Part shown: piece by piece, positions 35,901 through 46,400 of the stretch
How the letters are laid out: each line of letters starts with the position of its first letter
Numbering within the stretch: position 1 is the first letter of the stretch
Assembly: GCF_003589595.1 (NCBI RefSeq)
Contig: NW_020653750.1
Location: forward strand, 3,883,427 to 3,947,426
Length of the DNA: 64,000 bases
Origin: Hyposmocoma kahamanoa
Taxonomy: Eukaryota > Arthropoda > Insecta > Lepidoptera > Cosmopterigidae
Direction of reading: 5' to 3'
Position numbers and translations under genes: made by a program
Notes under the pieces: model-generated
The model's database searches: none
Told to the model about the DNA's origin: nothing
What the model saw: the letters and a program-made list of their open reading frames with translations, nothing else

Positions 35901-38900
35901 TGTAGCAAGTAAAGGTCCAATGTATATGTCTACACCATTGGAACGACGTGATGTTGTTGATGTAATATGTATGTTATTAACATAAAAATTAAGTGAATGA
36001 ATGTGGTAGCAACGTTAGAATCGTAGCAATAGGAGATAAATACTTACAAACTCCAATAATGCGGACTCTTTCTTTCTCCCAGTACCAGATGATATATTTT
36101 TAACTAAATGAGTTTGATGGCGGTAGTACTGACTTTCACAACTCCGATGTACTACTAGGTGCGACGAACGGCATGGTCAGCGTTCGAGTGCGGGCGGGAA
36201 GGCGAGAAGCATCGCGAGTGGTGTCTATTGTGCCTCACCAACCTCGGCGACTGTCTCGTTCTATCTGCTGATCTGCGCCGCCAGCTCAATGCCGCCGCCG
36301 TGCGTAAGGAGGACATCAAGTACGCACTTGCCAATTTAATTACGTTACTAATTTTATAATAAATTTGTCTTAGGGTGTTTCCAAAATCAACGATTACACA
36401 ATGACCATGCATTTAATGCTTTACAGTTAGTTTCAAATCTGTTAATCGGCAATTATATTCGATTTAGTGGGCTCTACTTTTTTTATATGTTTTACCGTAC
36501 GAAATATTATACAACAAGGGTGCTGTTTGTTTCAGTGGTATTTCAAGTTTATGCTTCTCAAAGCGGGGCGAAGCTCTCTACCTGCATTCATCATCAGAAA
36601 TTCAGCGAATTACGCTCTCGGCCACTAAGGTACTACATAATGTTAAATTTTTAATATCTCTGTTATAATCAACATACTCATGCCTTGGTTCGTTGGACGA
36701 GGATGGATGGGCATGGATGGGCATGCGATCAAATGTTGAATTTGTCTTTATTGCAATATTTTATAATAAAAAAAACTTCTCACTTTTAGGTCACAATCGC
36801 GCGGTGTCATATACTTCTATCCCCGTGGGCAGTCGTAATTCGAGGAACGGCAGAAGAACCACCGCTCACCAACGGAGAGGCAAAGGTTAGATTTACATTT
36901 ACATTTTATTTTTAATTGAACATTATATTTTTTTACGGCTGTAAATTATTCAATAAAACATTTCATTGTATTTTCAGTGTTTGCTATCTAATCTAGTCAT
37001 ATACAACAAATGCTTTAAATTCCCCTGATTGCTCCGCTAAGCAAGGGCGAGATTCAAGAAATTTTATTGCGAAGAGCCTCAAACACGCACGGCACACATC
37101 TTACAAGATTTGGCCAATATAATTGAGATGTTTAGTACGAAGGTGCATCTTTCCATGTCGCTTTTACCCATATTGTTACACCAACCTTCTTGCAAATAAC
37201 AGCTTATAGAAAAACCGTTACGAATAAATATCCTCTTAGGAGGAAGTATTAGCAGAAGCAGTCCACGACGTAACCGCGGCATCGGGAGACATCACTGTGG
37301 ATTCTGTCCGGGATCACACCAACACGCCCGGTGAACAGCCAGAGCTTAACATTAACCTGCAGGTCGGTACCACTTTCACCGTTAAGTAGAACATAGAGTG
37401 AGTACACCGGGTTGACATCGGGTTTCATAAAGGCTGAAGAAATCTCCCTGTAATATATAAATAAAAATTGTCACCAAAATTGAGTACAAAAAACTTACCT
37501 GAAAATTACCTTAATAATATGTGACAAAAATAATGCCCTCTTAGTTTCATGTTTACTTCATTTCAAATCATTTATTGTTTATTGTGTACGCACGTCTACA
37601 AGGTCTTATTTAACATTGTTGTGTCAGTACGTATTGCCAATTTTACGGCATACAATTTACATAAATAAATTAATTTAACAGTATACTACTACATTTTAAT
37701 TACAAAATGTCAAATCTTAATTTTAATTCTTCATTATATTTATGTCATTATTTTGTGGTGGTTTACTATTATTCTATGTTCTTGCTATTTAAGTAATCGC
37801 TGACTTTATAATATGTTTTCCCAGTAATAAATTAAATAATCGCTTTTTAAAATTGGCATTGTCGTTAGGCTCAAGTACATAATTAGGCAGCTTATTGTAT
37901 AGTTTTGGCGCCATCGCACAAATATTATCATGAAAGAGGGTAGTCTTACAGGCAACCAGTTTCAATTTATTGTGTCTTCGTGTACTTTCCACCTTGCTAA
38001 AGAGTGTGAGATTATATATTGAAGGAACTTACTACTAACTACTTATTGAAAACTAGTTTAAACATTCGATATTGTTGTACAGTATGTCAGATTATTTGTA
38101 TACTTAATTCTAATTTCTAATGTACATTTTGTAACTGCACTATAATCAGAATTCGCAAGTGAACACGAGTTCTATGGTGGTAAAAACGACGACCCGAACA
38201 ACAGTAAACGATAACAACACGGACGGCGGTAACACTACCTCAACCACTACAACCACCACCAATTCCACCACCGAGAACAGTGAGTACCACAACAGTGCCT
38301 TCCTATTTAATTAAACTTTTATTATAATTGATATGGATCTCTACGATCACTTTTTATGCTTAATTTCATGTAATTCTTGGACAAAACCCTTAAGAATACG
38401 AGAATTTTCACAAAACTAGGAAATAATTCTTGGCATTCGAAACGATACTTCCCGCATGAAAGCAATGTGCTTTGGCTGCAAATATACCATTCCTATGTAT
38501 TAAATGTTTTAATTTACAATTTTTTCATATTGTATTGATGTTACCATATTTATGTAGAATTTAAGACTATCTGCAAACACAGTCTTACATTATTTCATAA
38601 TTTATACACTAAGTACATTTAGATTTATTATCTACTTATAATTACAGCATATCAACATTCTCAGTGCTATTACGAGTTTATTTGATAGCAAACTTGCGCT
38701 ACATATTATGTTTCTTACGTTTTTCTCTTAACACCATTAAACATACCCTATTTTCGTGGTAACATTAATAGCGGGCCTGACACTATCATTAAGAACTTCA
38801 TTCATACATGGAAGAAGTTTCTCAATATATCTGTGGTAAAACGGAATAACTTACCACATTGAAAAACGTCAACACTAGCATAGTTTGCTCTACCATGTAT

Positions 38901-39926
38901 TTTGGTAATGAGGGTACATACTGATATGATAATGTATGGCCAGCTTATAAATTCTGCATAATGTTACTTTGTATATTTTATGTTCTTGTTTCTCTGTTTG
39001 TATGTTTGACGGGCGCTTTGTGTTTTGTTCGTAGTCCTAGAGCACAGTCGCGAGGAGGGAGTCATCACGCGCATCGAGGTATCCCACACTTTGCTTTAAT
39101 ATTTATCTAATTTATTTTCATACTCTAAGGACCATTATCCACGAAAGAAAGGAAAAGAGATGGGTTATACAACTAATAGACTTTCGTTATTTTAACTAAG
39201 TGGAAAGAAGAGGTTACAAAATTAATTCTGTTGGTGGTTCACACATTTTGATAGATAATGGACCTGTAAGGCATATTTTGCATGATCCCCCTATTATACT
39301 TAAAATTGTTGCTCTTGTAGCCTAACATTAGGTGCCAAAATATCAATCTTGTCATATTCTTAACTAAGTATTCCTAAAATATAAATTGCTAACTAACATC
39401 GATAAAACTCTGTATTGTTGTGGCGTCAGCTCGTGTGCGTTGTCCATTCATAACATAAATAACAGGGTATATGTAACTGCAATCCTCTTAAATGTGTCAA
39501 TTTGTAATTTGGACTAAATTGTTTTTTCTTGCACGTCGGTACTATTCATCAAGGTCATCCAGTATTTGCTTAATTGTGACGTGTGACCAATTATAGTTTA
39601 TGGACCATACAAACAAAGTGCCAAATAATGAAATGATTTATTCCAAAGGACATTATGTAAAGGGGATTGTTGTGACAGTAATCCTTGTCAAATGAAAATT
39701 GTATCGATCTGAAATTGGTTTTAATAGAACCGGATAGACCCACGGCGGCACCACGCAGTTCAGAGAAGAATGTAAGGTGGTACTCATAAGCCATATTGTG
39801 CAGACGGGAACCGTGACAGTGCCAGCCGGAACCGACCCCAAGCTGATCCTCGAGATGTTTGACCGGCAGCGCAGCCCCCTGAGCGTCCCCGTGCCCCCCG
39901 CTTCAACCCCAACCGAAACACACTAA
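21143..39926 (+). CDS. l(2)gl: Lethal(2) giant larvae (Lgl) polarity protein, 21 exons, incomplete
   Basis: Lgl is a cortical WD40 scaffold that works with Scribble and Dlg to define the basolateral domain and is excluded from the apical cortex by aPKC phosphorylation. Exons with matching phases: 21143-21320, 21527-21773, 22053-22240, 23448-23627, 23849-23937, 29338-29455, 29526-29627, 29794-29898, 30223-30382, 30568-30707, 30843-30993, 31151-31251, 35289-35393, 35671-35811, 36159-36319, 36536-36629, 36790-36885, 37240-37362, 38150-38279, 39035-39078, 39804-39926. All junctions are GT-AG and keep frame, giving about 925 codons. Family landmarks include [71 protein letters not shown] and [11 protein letters not shown]. 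The first coding exon and about 180 central codons are absent (see the gap at 26404). The match is to Lgl rather than its relative tomosyn. Confidence 0.95.
22969..23073. repeat. Inverted repeat (about 26-bp arms) in an l(2)gl intron
   Basis: 'GCGCCTTACTTTCTCAAACT' near 22971 and its near inverse complement near 23054-23070 can pair across about 50 nt. It is probably a small MITE in the intron between exons 22053-22240 and 23448-23627. Confidence 0.65.
23938..26403. other. l(2)gl intron up to the assembly gap
   Basis: About 2.5 kb of AT-rich DNA starting with donor GTAAGT. Open frames on both strands at 24964-25316 have no recognised domain, and no Lgl-like exon ('VIDF...' onward) was found. 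Confidence 0.45.
26404..26413. other. Assembly gap (10 N)
   Basis: Ten Ns, a placeholder of unknown true size. It lies in the l(2)gl intron where about 180 conserved codons are missing, so the gap probably hides one or more exons. Confidence 0.95.
27045..28325 (+). pseudogene. Reverse transcriptase of the intronic non-LTR element
   Basis: 287 codons open from 27045, then a TAG, then an open frame to 28325 that completes the thumb and C-terminus. Catalytic FADD is intact. The element is truncated at its 5' end and has one nonsense change, so it is inactive but fairly young. Confidence 0.8.
27045..28615 (+). mobile_element. 5'-truncated non-LTR retrotransposon with hexamer tail
   Basis: RT motifs appear in order from about 27110: '[13 protein letters not shown]', '[22 protein letters not shown]', '[20 protein letters not shown]', '[10 protein letters not shown]' and '[18 protein letters not shown]'. 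A TAG at 27906-27908 interrupts the coding region. The same frame then continues '[20 protein letters not shown]' through 28325, ending in a C-terminal 'IYSVKEFMD' segment. The 3' end is AATAAATGAATCTGAATCTGAATCT, a short tandem tail. It lies in the sense orientation inside an l(2)gl intron. Endonuclease and 5' regions are missing. Confidence 0.85.
29338..31251 (+). CDS. l(2)gl: l(2)gl central exons (second propeller and linker)
   Basis: Seven exons. 29338-29455 starts with the acidic linker and the hallmark '[14 protein letters not shown]'. 29526-29627 reads '[18 protein letters not shown]'. 29794-29898 reads '[19 protein letters not shown]'. 30223-30382 reads '[19 protein letters not shown]' and ends 'CTLNPHG'. 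30568-30707 carries the phosphorylation loop. 30843-30993 reads '[19 protein letters not shown]'. 31151-31251 reads '[19 protein letters not shown]'. Introns here are short (70-330 bp), in contrast to the TE-filled introns on either side. All phases match. Confidence 0.95.
30568..30707 (+). CDS. l(2)gl: l(2)gl exon with aPKC phosphorylation / polybasic loop
   Basis: The exon encodes '[19 protein letters not shown]', the loop between propeller blades. In flies its serines are phosphorylated by aPKC (and Aurora kinases), and its basic residues bind plasma-membrane phosphoinositides. All three serines with the S-x3-S-x3-S spacing are present and the basic residues are retained, so the membrane on/off switch should work as in Drosophila (inference from the conserved motif). 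The exon enters in phase 2 and leaves in phase 0 with donor CAA|GTGAGT. Confidence 0.95.
31513..31520. repeat. 8-bp target-site duplication (left)
   Basis: GTCCCTAG, identical to 35221-35228. Confidence 0.92.
32933..34090 (-). CDS. Tc1-like transposase, complete, two exons
   Basis: Exon 1 is 34090-33614 (159 codons) and exon 2 is 33499-32933 (188 codons plus stop), for a 347-residue protein of normal Tc1 length. Exon 1 begins '[20 protein letters not shown]', has a helix-turn-helix ('[20 protein letters not shown]') and a second DNA-binding part with the 'RTGRKRITT' hook, and ends at the first catalytic D ('[10 protein letters not shown]'). Exon 2 starts '[18 protein letters not shown]', then '[12 protein letters not shown]', the second D ('[11 protein letters not shown]') and E ('[16 protein letters not shown]'), spaced DD34E. 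The junction GAG|GTGAGT...TTTCAG|ATT is in frame and restores the conserved ESKFE-I-FG reading. No stop or frameshift is present, so it may be active or recently so. Unspliced, translation ends two codons into the intron. Confidence 0.92.
33500..33613 (-). other. 114-bp intron in the Tc1-like transposase
   Basis: Canonical GTGAGT donor, AT-rich body, and AAATTTCAG acceptor after a pyrimidine-poor but T/A-rich run. The length is divisible by three, but the third codon is TAG. Retention would therefore truncate the protein right after the DNA-binding domains and the first catalytic D. Confidence 0.85.
35221..35228. repeat. 8-bp target-site duplication (right)
   Basis: GTCCCTAG, identical to 31513-31520. 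Confidence 0.92.
35289..39926 (+). CDS. l(2)gl: l(2)gl C-terminal exons
   Basis: Nine exons. Landmarks are '[18 protein letters not shown]' (35289-35393), '[18 protein letters not shown]' and '[12 protein letters not shown]' (35671-35811), '[20 protein letters not shown]' and '[10 protein letters not shown]' (36159-36319), '[20 protein letters not shown]' (36536-36629), 36790-36885, and '[19 protein letters not shown]' (37240-37362). A low-complexity Thr/Asn-rich exon follows (38150-38279), then a 44-bp exon (39035-39078, '[14 protein letters not shown]'), and the terminal exon to TAA 39924-39926, ending '...[11 protein letters not shown]'. The tail after the second propeller is poorly conserved in the family apart from the ITVDSVRDH block, so the small exons are supported mainly by splice signals and phase. 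Confidence 0.9.
37555..38025 (-). mobile_element. 3' fragment of a non-LTR retrotransposon in an l(2)gl intron
   Basis: Read on the minus strand, the frame at 37992-37789 gives '[20 protein letters not shown]', '[16 protein letters not shown]' and '[14 protein letters not shown]', the C-terminal segment typical of CR1/Jockey-group reverse transcriptases. It is followed by a 3' untranslated region ending 'AATAAACAATAAATGATTTG' near 37565-37585. All upstream parts are absent. It is antisense to l(2)gl. Confidence 0.75.
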
Positions 39927-41145
39927 GTTACTACATGCCCATCACCGAACTGTCTGTCATTCAAAGAGACACCCATTACCGAATCATTAGACACAACTCC
40001 AACCGTATAAGATTCTTCAAAATTACACCAGTACACCTTATACGATGCCCTAATAACATATTTGGGGTACATCGCATCGGATTGTGGGACAACCAGTATA
40101 TGTGTGTCGATTGTATCGCAATTGTACCGAACGGTATAACCGATACGGCTTCCATGTTTGCCTATCATCGGATGTCGGGATAATCGAGATTAATGTTGAA
40201 AATATTTTAAGAATTTAATGAACTGGCTTTTGTACACGAACATTTACAGGGCATTTTTTGTGCACGTAATTGGGTAATCAAAATATTATCTCGTTTATTC
40301 CGCCTATACTGGAATTGTATATCATATCGTTATTAATTATCGTATTGAATCCACCCACCGGTCTTTGGATACCGGTACATTACTTTTTAATATGTGTATT
40401 ATTTTTTACCATAGGTAATAATGTTAGTAAGTTGAATGTGTAAATGCAATGTGTAACATTATTTTTGTCATAACTTGACAGCTATAAGTACTGCCATGTT
40501 ACTTTCATTTGAAATATTTTATTCCATTTATCTTCTGCTTTATGAACAGTGTACGAAGTTTTAAATTGTATCTTTTTATGGAGAGCATATAATATGTCTG
40601 TCAATTAAGTACCATGTTCTAGAAATTTTAAGGATGTGATTTTCTTTCTATTGCTTCTTGTCTTTGTATTGTATTAACCCGAAATTGCTTACAAATGATA
40701 TAACGCGTACTTAAAACCAGGAGCTTATTAATAACACTTATTTATTTGAGTACAAACGAAAGCCATAGCAACATTCGTTGTATAACAATACTACAATTTG
40801 ATTGTGGATTGTTGTAACGTAATTATAAGTGAACAATGAGAAATTAATGTACCAATTTAGCTCATTAAGTTTAACCTTTCGAACATTCTTTGATGAATGT
40901 GGTGTGCCTATTTATTTCTTTTTTATAATGAAGAGAATTGTATCTAGGTAATTACATAGATCATATGACAAGTAATATTAGAATATAATACCTATGTTGT
41001 TATATATAGGAATAAGTTTGCGCGGCGACGGTCGAGTGGTATAATAATAATATATTGTAACAGTTTTATTGCCAATTTTGATAATAATAACTGTTGTAAC
41101 ACAACATTTCCTTTCAATTGCATTGTATATTCAGTAAATAAATAT
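39927..41145 (+). other. l(2)gl: l(2)gl 3' UTR (probable extent)
   Basis: AT-rich sequence following the stop codon. The first clear AATAAA that I see is at 41137-41142, so the 3' UTR may be about 1.2 kb. Extent is inferred. Confidence 0.45.
41137..41142 (+). terminator. Candidate polyadenylation signal for l(2)gl
   Basis: AATAAA about 1.2 kb after the stop codon, within an AT-rich context. Confidence 0.4.
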
Positions 41146-42590
41146 TAATTATAATAAATTATAATGAATGGATGGAAATGAAAAGTTTTATGCAATATTT
41201 TTTAGCTTTTTTGTAGAGATTTTTTAATTTTATATTTACTATTTTACGATTTTGTTTGTACCTAATTCGACTTGTATTCTTTTATAGCTAAACGGCAGCT
41301 GATACAATTTTTTCAGACCATAACAACATCACAATTTGTGATAAATACGGGATTGATTTATAGAAATTATAATATTTTTAATAGTGATAAGGCTGTTTGT
41401 TTTGGACGATGTATTAATGTGGTCCATACGTATTATTGTTATACTGTAGCAAGCGCTGCTCACTCGTGAGTCATTGCGTTTATTTAGCTTCTCTTTATTG
41501 TACAATTTCCTCGTATCTATTCTAACATTTTTAAATTTGATACGATATTTGCTATTTGTATCCAATATTTTTAAATGAGAATAAAAGCTAAGACTATGTA
41601 TACATGAATTGTTGTTTAATTTTTCTAGGTTATAACAGCACTATCACATTTCAGGTCGTCAATCGCGCGTCAATCTTCGTTTGTTCTAAACTAGTTCCTG
41701 CTAGGTAATTAGAGGGAGCGATCCCAATTAGTTCATTCGGACAAATTAACTAATTCGGTCTTTTAGTCCTTTTAGTTCCTTAATTCAGTGAGATTTGGGA
41801 ATATGAAGGGAATGGGAACCGTTACGGTCTTTGAAAGACACGGAAATAAATGATCCGTATGAACGATTTATAACTTAATTAATTAATGTTTTATTGTTTT
41901 CCCTCTGATAATATACTTTTTGTTTTTCGAAAAAAGTACAAAGAAAATAATTGTAATTAAGATTTGTACAATTATTTTCTTTAATTTTATTTAAATGTTA
42001 CGTTATAATTTTATTTCAAATCACCTAAATTCAATTTGTTGTATTTGTTATTGTATATAGTTATGTATACCTACATGGGTGTAATTATGTTAAATTGAAT
42101 AAAGAAAATAAAAGTAACTATGAAACAAGTTTCTTGTATACTAATTATAAGTTTATATTTGAGTCTAACTGCAATCAAAATATCTATAGATTTATATGGT
42201 CGTACACGTGCTGGCAAGGTTCACCCGTGCATCTCACTCGAACTTGTACTAAAAGCAATGTTAGACCATATATCATTCACGTTTGTGAACTGAAAGAAAT
42301 AAAAAGACAGGTGAATTAATATTGTCGGAACTAAAAGGCAGGCACATAGTGCACAAGGAACTAATTCCTTTCGGTCAGTCCATTCCTAACAGTTCTTAGT
42401 TCATGACTACTTAAGCCTAGTATGCGATTTTAATGCCCTGTACTATTTATTAACGTTCTTCAGAGGGTGCTCACTCAATATGGTTGTGTACTCGATGCTC
42501 AATGCACACACACGTGATTTAGTTGGTTACAGATAAAGATCTAAACGATTGATTTATTTCCAGTGGTGTATGATCGCATACATGCTTATA
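41146..42590. other. AT-rich intergenic DNA, no gene seen
   Basis: Lies between l(2)gl and the zinc-finger gene. Short frames at 41272-41565 and 42095-42319 have no recognisable domain. Confidence 0.4.
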
Positions 42591-42700
42591 TACTCCCGGA
42601 GACATAATTCGAGCCACCTTGCATTTTCAATATTAAATGCCCTTAGCTTAAACAATGCTTGATTGATCAAAAACTATTAAGCAACTTTGAAACTGGTATA
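42591..42700 (-). mobile_element. MITE family M2, partial copy
   Basis: Starts with 'ACTCCCGGAGACATAATTCG' and 'AGCCACCTTGCATTTTCAAT' and continues 'GCCCTTAGCTTAAACAATGC' and 'TTGATCAAAAACTATTAAGC'. It is the inverse complement of the right half of the copy at 44433-44690, so two copies lie in opposite orientation on either side of the first zinc-finger exons. Confidence 0.75.
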
Positions 42701-42742
42701 ATAAACGTCATTTTCTTAAGTCTTTATTGAAAATTTGAATTT

Positions 42743-42752
42743 NNNNNNNNNN
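42743..42752. other. Assembly gap (10 N)
   Basis: Ten Ns of unknown real size, adjoining a truncated MITE M1 copy. Confidence 0.95.
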
Positions 42753-42849
42753 GTAAGCGGTATAGAGTTGGATTTAAATCTTAAGTGTCAAGCTTGACGT
42801 GCTCCTGACCCTGTACAAAGTGTCAAGCTTGACGTGTTCTTGACTGTAC
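42753..42849. mobile_element. MITE family M1, copy 2 (cut by the gap)
   Basis: Shares 'GTAAGCGGTATAGAGTTGGA' and 'TTTAAATCTTAAGTGTCAAG' with copies at 2055-2171 and 56191-56312. The right end, 'AAGTGTCAAGCTTGACGTG', is present twice in tandem. The left end is lost in the assembly gap. Confidence 0.7.
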
Positions 42850-43081
42850 CATAGACATGATTTTCAACTTGCTTCAAAAATGTGTTGGGGCTTATTTAAA
42901 TTACATGCTTGAAGAAGCTCTGCAGTCACGCGACAACGAAACGTCTTATTTCATTCAACAGGATCTTACACCGAATCTACTGAAGAAAAAGAGAAACTAT
43001 TGTAATTACTAGGCAGTATGGTCTCTGATCTTCGCCTGTGCAAACGGAACGAGGAGGGGGAGCAACTTCATTTCAGCTGCC

Positions 43082-43220
43082 AGCTGTCATTTTTGCTGTC
43101 AAATTTGGAAAACAATGGGAAAACACTTAGACTATGGAAACTATCCTCTAAGGGAAAACAGCATTTGTGGCTTAAGCTGTCATTTTTGCTGTCAAATTTG
43201 GAAAACAGCATTTGTGGCTT
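43082..43220 (+). repeat. Short direct repeat upstream of the zinc-finger gene
   Basis: 'AGCTGTCATTTTTGCTGTCA' plus 'AATTTGGAAAACA' occurs at about 43083 and again at about 43177. 'ACAGCATTTGTGGCTTA' is also duplicated. The open frame at 43018-43275 runs through these repeats and is not considered a gene. Confidence 0.6.
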
Positions 43221-43374
43221 ATACTATTCCATCCTCTTAGATTTGTGGCCTAGAGGATGGAAAATAATAAAATAGCCTAAGATTTGTGGCCAGCACGCAG
43301 CGTTTCGCTTTATGAATTGAGAAGTTTAATATTAATAATTAATGCATTGACTAATTAGTGCTGTACGAGCAGTA

Positions 43375-43497
43375 ATGGATATTTGCAGAATTTGTTTAGC
43401 AAGTAAGCCTGATAAAGACATAAACGAACTAAATACTAACAAAGGCGACGATGCTCAAAATTTTGCTGATATTCTTTTGTTCTGCTTGGATATTCAG
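43375..43497 (+). CDS. Zinc-finger gene exon 1: start of ZAD domain
   Basis: ATG at 43375 opens '[20 protein letters not shown]', the canonical beginning of a ZAD domain with the first CxxC zinc ligands at residues 4 and 7. The exon ends ...ATTCAG|GTACTT in phase 0. The start codon is chosen because ZAD proteins typically begin a few residues before CRxC. Confidence 0.9.
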
Positions 43498-46400
43498 GTA
43501 CTTTCAATGAAAAAATTTGAGTTCTAGGCTTTTCTGTACAATGTGTATTGTAATTGTAATCTAATGGAATTAATTGATATTTTAGATCTCACAAGACTCC
43601 ACTGATAGCAGAAAACTATGTAAAAAATGTTACAAAAAAATTCTATCATTCTATGACTTTAAATCACTTGCCTTAAGGAATGATGCATACTTGAGGACTA
43701 TAAGAGGTCATAAATTAGAGATATTTTTGAGAGATTGTCAGGAGATCGATGTTTTGAATACTATTGATAGCAGCAATGTTACGGTGAAGGAAGAGCCAGA
43801 ACCAGATATCAAAACAGAAGATGATGTGACATCAGAAAATGGTATTCCCGACTGCCAATCTGATGACGAAGTTTTAAGTGTTATTAAGAAGATTAAATAT
43901 GAGTCTTCACCAGCAAAAAATGGAGTAATTGGTAATAAAAAAAGGACTGGGATGCCCACTATTTCCAAACACTGGTGATGCTAGTGAACAAGGAATAACT
44001 GTCAGAGTTATTTCCATACAATTCTTTTTCTGTTTCACAGAAATAAATAAATTTGTGAATGTGGTATAAAATAGGGAAAGTAGAATGTAGTATTGAAATG
44101 CGTGATGTACAAATTAGTGTTCAAATCATTATGTGCCGAGTTTTCTATAAGCCACAACATTAATGAGTCCTTCAGACAAGTTACAGTTGTGGCATTTTAA
44201 TCATATAATAAACTTGTAGAAAAATAAGTAAGTGAAAATTGACAGTTTTCTCTCCATGTTGTTCCCCAGCATCATCTGCTACCATCTTCTAAAATCCTCT
44301 GTAATTAAAATGCATATTTAAACCCACAATTGGCCTTGTGTTGATTTTTTGTATTGATGGGTAACACCCGATCGTCAGTAGAAGAATATTGAAAGGACTA
44401 CAATTTTTAATTATATTTATGGTATGGTAATATACACTCCTGGACACATAGTTCAAGCCACCTTGCACTTTTATCCTCAAAGGGCTAGAATATAAAAATA
44501 TAGTTATCATCGAAGAAAAAGTTTTCACAGGTTTTTTAAATTCAAATGTGCAAAAGGACTTAAGGAAATGACCATGAGTATACCTGTTTCAAAGTTGCAT
44601 AATAGTTTTTGATCAATCAAGCATTGTTTAAGCTAAGGGCATTTAATATTGAAAATGCCAGGTGGCTCGAATTATGTGTCCAGGAATACTCCTGTACACA
44701 TAATCCTGTAACATATACATGTTGTGGTACCAGTGATTAAGTGTTTATTGAATAGTGTTGTAATAATTGTAGCATCATTTGTCATAAAGAAAAGTAGAGG
44801 CCGACCAAAACAAATAAAGAAAAAGGAGATATGTGAAGAGTGTGGCAAAGAAGTGTGGGACTTAAAAAAACATGCAATTATGCACAGACCAGTGCATGAG
44901 CGGAAGAGTATCAAATGCAAAGAATGTGATAAGCTGTTCAGCTCATACAGTGCACGATACAAACATCATAAGATCAAACACTTGGGTATAAAGCAACATT
45001 GTGATATTTGTAATAAAGGTGAGTTACAATTGTTAGATTATACTAGTATTGCTATTGTTAGATTATGTAAGTGACTTAAAATTAGTTACGTCTTAGATTA
45101 TTTTTTCTTTTTGTTATTTTTTGTATTTTACTCCCTTTTAACTTAATTCTTGTTGCTATAAGCCACTTTGTTATTCAGTTAATCTTACCTGCTTTGCTTC
45201 CCACGAGACAGGCGTAGCCTAGTGTGGGGATCATAGTTCAAATATGTAATTGTTAATTGTAAGTTATAGTAAATATTTTTTTTATTATTATTACAATTTG
45301 TAAACGCCATTTTCTTGAAAAACAAGTACCTGTTGTAACAACTACCAAATACTTGCCAGGACCAAGTCTCTTTAAGACCCAAAAAGAATTAAAGAGATAT
45401 TTTTATAGTGCTGTTTATTTTGCTTTCATGGGATTGTTTTTAGAGAGTGAAAGATATATGCAATTTCAATTAAATAATTGTAAATGTTAAAAATTATAAT
45501 ACTAAATAATATAATAGTACATTAAATAGTTGAAATGAATTGAGAGACATGTATACTACTTTCATTTATAAACAATGTTTTATAAATATGAAAGTATCTT
45601 TTAAATTTCCAGATGTAGTAAGTTTAATGGACCACACTTTAGTAATGCACAGGACTGAAGATCTACGATTCCCATGTCTTCTCTGTGACCGTCGTTTCAT
45701 ATACCAATCATTACTGGATGTTCACATGATGATACACACTAAAGATAGACCCTTTGAATGTGATATATGTGGAAAGAAGTTCCGGACAAAACCTTTAATG
45801 TCGGCACATAAGTGAGTGGAATTTGTGTATGATATAAAAAACTTATAAAAATTAAATATTGTTTACTGAAAAACACCATGTATTATAGCAATTTATTGAA
45901 ATAAATGATTATAAATAAAGTCACTAGCTAGTGCTAGGTTAGAAAAATTTACAGGTCTGAAGTATAAGACAGGAAAATAGAGGACATTTAAAATATGGTT
46001 CTTCAAGTCACTCTCAAACAAAATTATTATTTTCTACAGGCTCTAAGTCATGAACTTGGTGCTTGAAACAAAACACCTATACCAATTCTATTCGAAGAAC
46101 TTCTTCAGAGGATATCATTTATAAATACATTTTGACTTTGTACTATAAAATTGATTTTGTATTTCAGGCGCCAAGTTCATAACATGGAAAAAACACACTT
46201 ATGTCAATTCTGTTCAAAGAGCTTCTTCAAAAAATATCATTTACAAATACATTTAAGGTTAGTACTACAAAGTTGATTTATATTCCAGAAGACAAGTACA
46301 TAACATGGAAAAATCACACTTATGTCAATTCTGTTCAAAGAGCTTCTTCAAAAAATACCATTTACAAGAACATATAAGGTTAGTATACATAGCACATCTA

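Noticed and set aside
43018..43275. 85-codon frame upstream of the zinc-finger gene
   Set aside because: Built from short direct repeats; not linked by splice sites to the ZAD exon.
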